Below, in pieces: positions 6,503 to 8,516 of a stretch of DNA of 8,516 nucleotides. The notes beneath the pieces are model-generated. The model was given only the letters and a program-made list of their open reading frames with translations. It made no database searches and was not told the DNA's origin. The stretch spans positions 1-8,516 of the forward strand of contig NZ_SJDU01000069.1 of assembly GCF_005518285.1 (NCBI RefSeq). Direction: 5' to 3'. This DNA comes from Brachyspira catarrhinii. Its GTDB lineage: Bacteria > Spirochaetota > Brachyspiria > Brachyspirales > Brachyspiraceae. A program made the translations under genes and the position numbers. Position 1 is the first letter of the stretch. Every line of letters starts with the position of its first letter.

Positions 6503-6967
6503 TTATTTATCCAAACTCGAAGTGCAATTAGGACATTTACTCGCTTTTATATTTATAGTCGAAAAACAATAGGGACAAGTTTTTTCCGTCACTTCTTTTT
6601 CTTCCTTTTCTTTTTTTACGAAAGATTTTTCCATTTTATTAAAAGCTTTTATAACTAAAAATACAGCCACTGCCGTTATTAAAAATGTTATAAGAGTATT
6701 TATAAAAACTCCAAAACTTATTACAACCGCTCCAGAAGATTTTGCCGCTTCCAAAGAACGATAAGGACCTTCGTTTTCAATTCCTTTTTTTATGACTAAA
6801 AATATATTGGAAAAATCTATTCCTTTTAAGAGCAAACCTATCGGAGGCATTAAAATATCATTAACCAAAGAATCGGCTATTTTACCGAAAGACGCTCCTA
6901 TTATAATACCGACAGACATATCGAGTATATTTCCTCGCATAATAAATTTTTTGAATTCTTTTAACAT
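6503..6967 (-). CDS. mscL: Large-conductance mechanosensitive channel MscL with C-terminal zinc ribbon
   Basis: The 154-residue protein starts with the highly conserved amphipathic helix and first pore helix: F-x-x-F-I-M-R-G-N at 5-13, [11 protein letters not shown] at 19-29, and L-M-P-P-I-G at 39-44. A periplasmic loop (about 48-75) and a second membrane helix (about 80-108) follow. MscL forms a homopentameric inner-membrane pore that opens under membrane tension to release solutes during hypo-osmotic shock. After a charged linker (113-129) comes C-P-Y-C (131-134) and C-P-N-C (145-148), a zinc ribbon that I recall in many non-proteobacterial MscL proteins. It is absent from E. coli MscL and its function is unknown. 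SD GGAG lies six bases before the ATG. It is probably the first gene of the mscL-pepF-msrB unit, with a candidate promoter at 7041-7070. Confidence 0.95.
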   Translation of the reverse strand: MLKEFKKFIMRGNILDMSVGIIIGASFGKIADSLVNDILMPPIGLLLKGIDFSNIFLVIKKGIENEGPYRSLEAAKSSGAVVISFGVFINTLITFLITAVAVFLVIKAFNKMEKSFVKKEKEEKEVTEKTCPYCFSTINIKASKCPNCTSSLDK

Positions 6968-7040
6968 AATTATCTCCGTTTTTTAATTTAATTTATTAGA
7001 ATTTATTTAATTATATATTATATGCGATTAAATTAAAAGT

Positions 7041-7070
7041 ATTATATTTATAAATAATATTTAAAATCAA
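7041..7070 (-). promoter_or_regulatory. Candidate promoter of the mscL operon
   Basis: On the minus strand TTGATT (7065-7070) and TATAAT (7041-7046) are 18 bp apart. The -35 falls inside the T-rich tail of the terminator of the upstream Spy-like gene, so the two signals are interlocked. A second TATAAT (7017-7022) nearer to mscL lacks a good -35 but could serve instead. Confidence 0.4.
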
Positions 7071-7097
7071 AAAGAGACGGCAAATTGCCATCCCTTT
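7062..7097 (-). terminator. Rho-independent terminator of the Spy-like gene
   Basis: In the minus-strand transcript AAAGGGAUGGC pairs with GCCGUCUCUUU across a 5-nt loop: 11 pairs including two G-U wobbles, followed by a U-rich tail (UUGAUUUU). On the plus strand the same positions would be A-C mismatches, so the hairpin is tuned for the minus direction. It lies 31 bp after the stop codon of the Spy-like gene. Confidence 0.8.
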
Positions 7098-7128
7098 AGT
7101 TTAATAAAAAAATTTATTTACAAGAAGT

Positions 7129-7605
7129 TTACCTATGTTGTCTATTATTATAATTTATATAATTTAATTGTTCTCTCTGTTCTGGCGTCAAAATTTTGAG
7201 TATTGAAACTTCTCTCTCTATTCTTAAATAGTCGATTTCTTTTTCAATATCTTTTCTTTGATTGATTAAATCTTTTATAACATTTAAATCTATATCCGCT
7301 TTTTCTCTTTCGTATTCAAATTTATAATCCACGCCTCTTTTTCTGTATTCCGCTTCTCTTATTCTAGTTTCATAATCATAGTCGATTTTATTAATCTCGT
7401 TTATTTGTTCTTCGGTTAAATTTATCCATTCCAATCCCCTAATTACATAAATATGTCTATGATGCCTTCGTTCATATCTTGGAGCTGGAGGGGTTGGAGG
7501 ATTTCCGTTTTGCGTTTGCGGAGTTGGAGGTTGAGCGAATACTGTCGATACCGCCAACATACTTAAAATAATCACGCTTAATAATTTTTTTAATTTTCTT
7601 GTCAT
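7129..7605 (-). CDS. Secreted Spy/CpxP-like periplasmic protein (LTxxQ motifs)
   Basis: The 158-residue protein opens with a typical signal peptide: basic M-T-R-K-L-K-K, a hydrophobic core 8-19, and V-F-A at 22-24, with likely cleavage before Gln25. A short Pro-rich, low-complexity linker (26-42) and a His/Arg cluster (R-R-H-H-R-H at 46-51) follow. The rest is charged and helical, with two family motifs, L-T-E-E-Q at 63-67 and L-T-P-E-Q at 139-143, about 75 residues apart as in Spy/CpxP/ZraP-like proteins. Known members are periplasmic chaperones or envelope-stress and metal sensors; the same kind of role is inferred here. The His cluster could bind metal but has no proven counterpart. SD AAGGAGAT is the best in the window, which suggests strong translation. 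It is monocistronic, with an ECF-like promoter ahead and a terminator behind. Confidence 0.78.
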   Translation of the reverse strand: MTRKLKKLLSVIILSMLAVSTVFAQPPTPQTQNGNPPTPPAPRYERRHHRHIYVIRGLEWINLTEEQINEINKIDYDYETRIREAEYRKRGVDYKFEYEREKADIDLNVIKDLINQRKDIEKEIDYLRIEREVSILKILTPEQREQLNYINYNNRQHR

Positions 7606-7653
7606 TTTTAATCTCCTTGATTTTTGGATTTTTATTTATTTTTTATATAACAA

Positions 7654-7681
7654 TTAGACGAATATAATTCTAAAAAGTTCC
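7654..7681 (-). promoter_or_regulatory. ECF sigma (sigmaE-like) promoter of the Spy-like gene
   Basis: On the minus strand GGAACTT (7675-7681) is followed after 16 bp by TCTAA (7654-7658). This matches the sigmaE/RpoE pattern GGAACTT-N16-TCnAA. The bases CGTC just before (7657-7660) also fit the Gram-positive ECF pattern GGAAC-N16-CGTC. Transcription would start near 7647, giving a leader of about 40 nt. A good housekeeping promoter is not evident in front of this gene. Confidence 0.45.
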
Positions 7682-7695
7682 CGCTTAAAATTATT

Positions 7696-7731
7696 AAAGC
7701 GTTAATATTTTTTGAAGAATATTAACGCTTT
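7696..7731. terminator. Strong perfect hairpin, probable bidirectional terminator
   Basis: AAAGCGTTAATATT (7696-7709) and its exact reverse complement (7718-7731) form a 14-bp stem with an 8-nt loop. Six T's follow on the plus strand (7729-7734), while the minus strand has the weaker tail TTTAATAATTTT. The only nearby reading frame that could need it is the minus-strand scrap ending at 7781. It insulates the Spy-like gene's promoter from upstream transcription. Confidence 0.65.
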
Positions 7732-7780
7732 TTTGATAGATTTAATATATTAAATTTTAATAAAAAATTAATAGATTAAA

Positions 7781-7888
7781 TCATATAGTATTACTGCATT
7801 TCCCGGTTTTTAAATATTCATCTAAATTTTTATAAGTTATTTCAACCATATTTCTAATGGACTTTTTAGGAACTTTTTTATATTCCAA
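7781..7888 (-). pseudogene. Small minus-strand reading frame, possible 3' remnant of a gene
   Basis: From a TTG at 7888, 35 codons run to TGA at 7781-7783. The composition is protein-like: K-K-S-I-R-N-M-V-E-I-T-Y-K, then N-L-D-E-Y-L-K-T-G-K-C-S. The frame stays open further upstream to about 8005, through a hydrophobic stretch, but has no ATG with an SD; the only internal ATG is at Met14. A hairpin terminator follows 50 bp downstream. I do not recognise the family. It may be the tail of a gene whose front was lost when the plus-strand remnant arrived, or chance coding in AT-rich DNA. Confidence 0.3.
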
Positions 7889-7905
7889 AACCGTTATTAT
7901 AATAC

Positions 7906-7934
7906 TTGAATTTATAAAAATAATTATATATACT
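7906..7934 (+). promoter_or_regulatory. Promoter of the Rpn-type remnant
   Basis: TTGAAT (7906-7911) and TATACT (7929-7934) are separated by 17 bp. Transcription would begin near 7941, about 26 nt before the ATG at 7967, which has AGAGG seven bases ahead. The expression signals of this gene seem intact although its body is degraded. Confidence 0.5.
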
Positions 7935-7966
7935 ATAAATAAATATAATAAATTAGAGGTATTTTT

Positions 7967-8259
7967 ATGATTTCTACATTAATTTTTAATTGTTTGCTTT
8001 CCGATATTGACAATAATATAAATAATTCTCTGTCGATTTGTTATTTGCCAGAATACAATGCCGAAGGCACGCCTGAGGCGAACGAAAAAAATGCAGGAGA
8101 GTTATTTATGATAAATGAAAAAGGTAAACTCGAAGGCATTAAAGAAGGCATAAAAGAAAATAGTTATACCATAGCCAAAAATCTGAAAAAAGACGGAATG
8201 GATATTAATTAATTTCAAAATATACGGGATTAAGTATCGAAGAAATACGCAAACTTTAA
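7967..8259 (+). pseudogene. Rpn/PD-(D/E)XK nuclease transposase-family remnant, internally deleted and frameshifted
   Basis: The C-terminal half carries the typical ending of Rpn-family (recombination-promoting nuclease, PD-(D/E)XK transposase-like) proteins: repeated E-G-I-K-E-G, then S-Y-T-I-A-K-N-L-K-K-D-G-M-D-I-N. The reading frame stops at TAA 8210-8212. From 8212, in another frame, the family ending continues exactly as expected: I-S-K-Y-T-G-L-S-I-E-E-I-R-K-L and TAA at 8257-8259. One missing T near 8210 (a Leu TTA reduced to TA) explains the break. Full-length family members have about 250-350 residues with an N-terminal nuclease core. Here the first 45 residues are unrecognised and the core motifs are absent, so a large internal or N-terminal loss also happened. 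A GC-rich patch lies in the middle. Confidence 0.75.
8060..8084. repeat. Short GC-rich patch inside the remnant, possible dispersed-element scrap
   Basis: Eighteen of 25 bases are G or C, against a very AT-rich background. It contains the small palindromes GCCGAAGGC and CGCCTGAGGCG. It is translated in the remnant as A-E-G-T-P-E-A-N, unlike the Lys/Ile/Asn-rich flanks. The right end of the window (8498-8516) shows a similar departure in composition. It could be a fragment of a small interspersed GC-rich element. Confidence 0.35.
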
Positions 8260-8414
8260 TTAAAATATTTGAATTCTAAATATTTATGAAACGACTAAAA
8301 ATGGAGAGAAACTATAATTAAATTCTTTTTATCAAATTCTATTAAAAAAACAAACTATATATTTTTGCATTTAGACTTTGAAATAATTTTCGATTTAATA
8401 ATTTTACTTTATTA
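8260..8414. other. Gene-free AT-rich stretch
   Basis: Between the remnant's true end and the terminator at 8415 there are only short frames of a dozen codons or fewer (for example an ATG at 8286) and homopolymeric A/T runs. I see no RNA gene, promoter of quality or repeat here. Confidence 0.5.
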
Positions 8415-8461
8415 TTTTAAAAATATATAGCCGCCTAATTTAATTTTAAGACGACTATATA
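8415..8461 (-). terminator. Rho-independent terminator for a minus-strand gene entering from the right
   Basis: In the minus-strand transcript UAUAUAGUCGUCU (8461-8449) pairs with AGGCGGCUAUAUA (8436-8424): 13 pairs with two G-U wobbles, a 12-nt loop and a U5 tail (8423-8419). On the plus strand the wobble positions become C-A mismatches, so the minus direction is favoured. A minus frame ending at TAA 8470-8472, nine bases ahead (last residues L-A-V-S-L-G-I-S-K-N-N-V-F-S), may be the gene's 3' end, though a second frame ending at 8489 cannot be excluded. Confidence 0.6.
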
Positions 8462-8516
8462 ATATATTATTAAGAGAAAACATTATTTTTAGAAATACCA
8501 AGCGACACCGCAAGAG

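Noticed and set aside
6503..6600. MscL zinc ribbon as a frameshift or fusion artefact
   Set aside because: The frame is continuous, the linker is well formed, and I recall the same tail in many MscL proteins, so it is real.
6792..6986. 64-codon plus-strand frame opposite mscL
   Set aside because: Shadow of the conserved MscL pore helix.
8108..8212. ATG 8108 with AGGAGAG as the true start of a short functional gene
   Set aside because: The SD-like bases are also codons of the longer frame, and the upstream promoter and SD fit the ATG at 7967. It remains an alternative but is not the preferred start.
1..8516. CRISPR array, tRNA, rRNA or insertion-sequence ends
   Set aside because: I saw no regularly spaced repeats, no cloverleaf-like segment and no paired terminal inverted repeats flanking a transposase.

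Overview
The window is very AT-rich chromosomal DNA. It has T/A-ending codons, purine-rich Shine-Dalgarno sites (AAGGAGAT, CGGAGAT, AAGGAT) and sigma-70-like promoters. Composition and gene content (paired short chromate transporters, MscL with a zinc ribbon, PepF, MsrB, an Rpn-type nuclease remnant, a DHHW/AlgX-like protein) suggest a spirochaete of the genus Brachyspira. This is recognition from memory, not a database result.

Layout. (1) 2-1345, plus: a membrane-anchored SGNH/DHHW (AlgX/AlgJ-like) protein whose frame stays open to the left edge. (2) 1379-3330, minus: four genes read right to left. A translationally coupled chromate-transporter pair comes first, then a small DUF5678-like protein that overlaps a single-domain retropepsin-like aspartic protease. 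The last two have their own promoter. (3) 3350-3467: back-to-back divergent promoters. The plus one carries an inverted repeat around its -10 box and would give a leaderless or nearly leaderless mRNA. (4) 3468-4193, plus: a lone beta-ketoacyl-synthase-like protein of the type found in aryl polyene gene clusters. (5) 4249-6967, minus: mscL, pepF and msrB with gaps under 40 nt, probably one operon. (6) 7129-7605, minus: a secreted Spy/CpxP-like protein, with a terminator behind it and an ECF-sigma-like promoter in front. (7) 7620-8516: a decaying region with a hairpin, a minus-strand reading-frame scrap, a frameshifted Rpn/PD-(D/E)XK transposase-family remnant, an unusually GC-rich patch, and a terminator for a gene entering from the right.

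How the genes fit. Several belong to envelope or stress physiology: MscL (osmotic release), MsrB (repair of oxidised methionine), the Spy-like chaperone (periplasmic folding) and the chromate-type transporters. PepF degrades cytoplasmic oligopeptides. I see no mobile element with intact ends, CRISPR array, tRNA or rRNA. The points most worth a second look are the DUF5678-like/retropepsin pair, the leaderless promoter and operator in front of the orphan ketoacyl-synthase-like gene, and the ECF-type promoter of the Spy-like gene.
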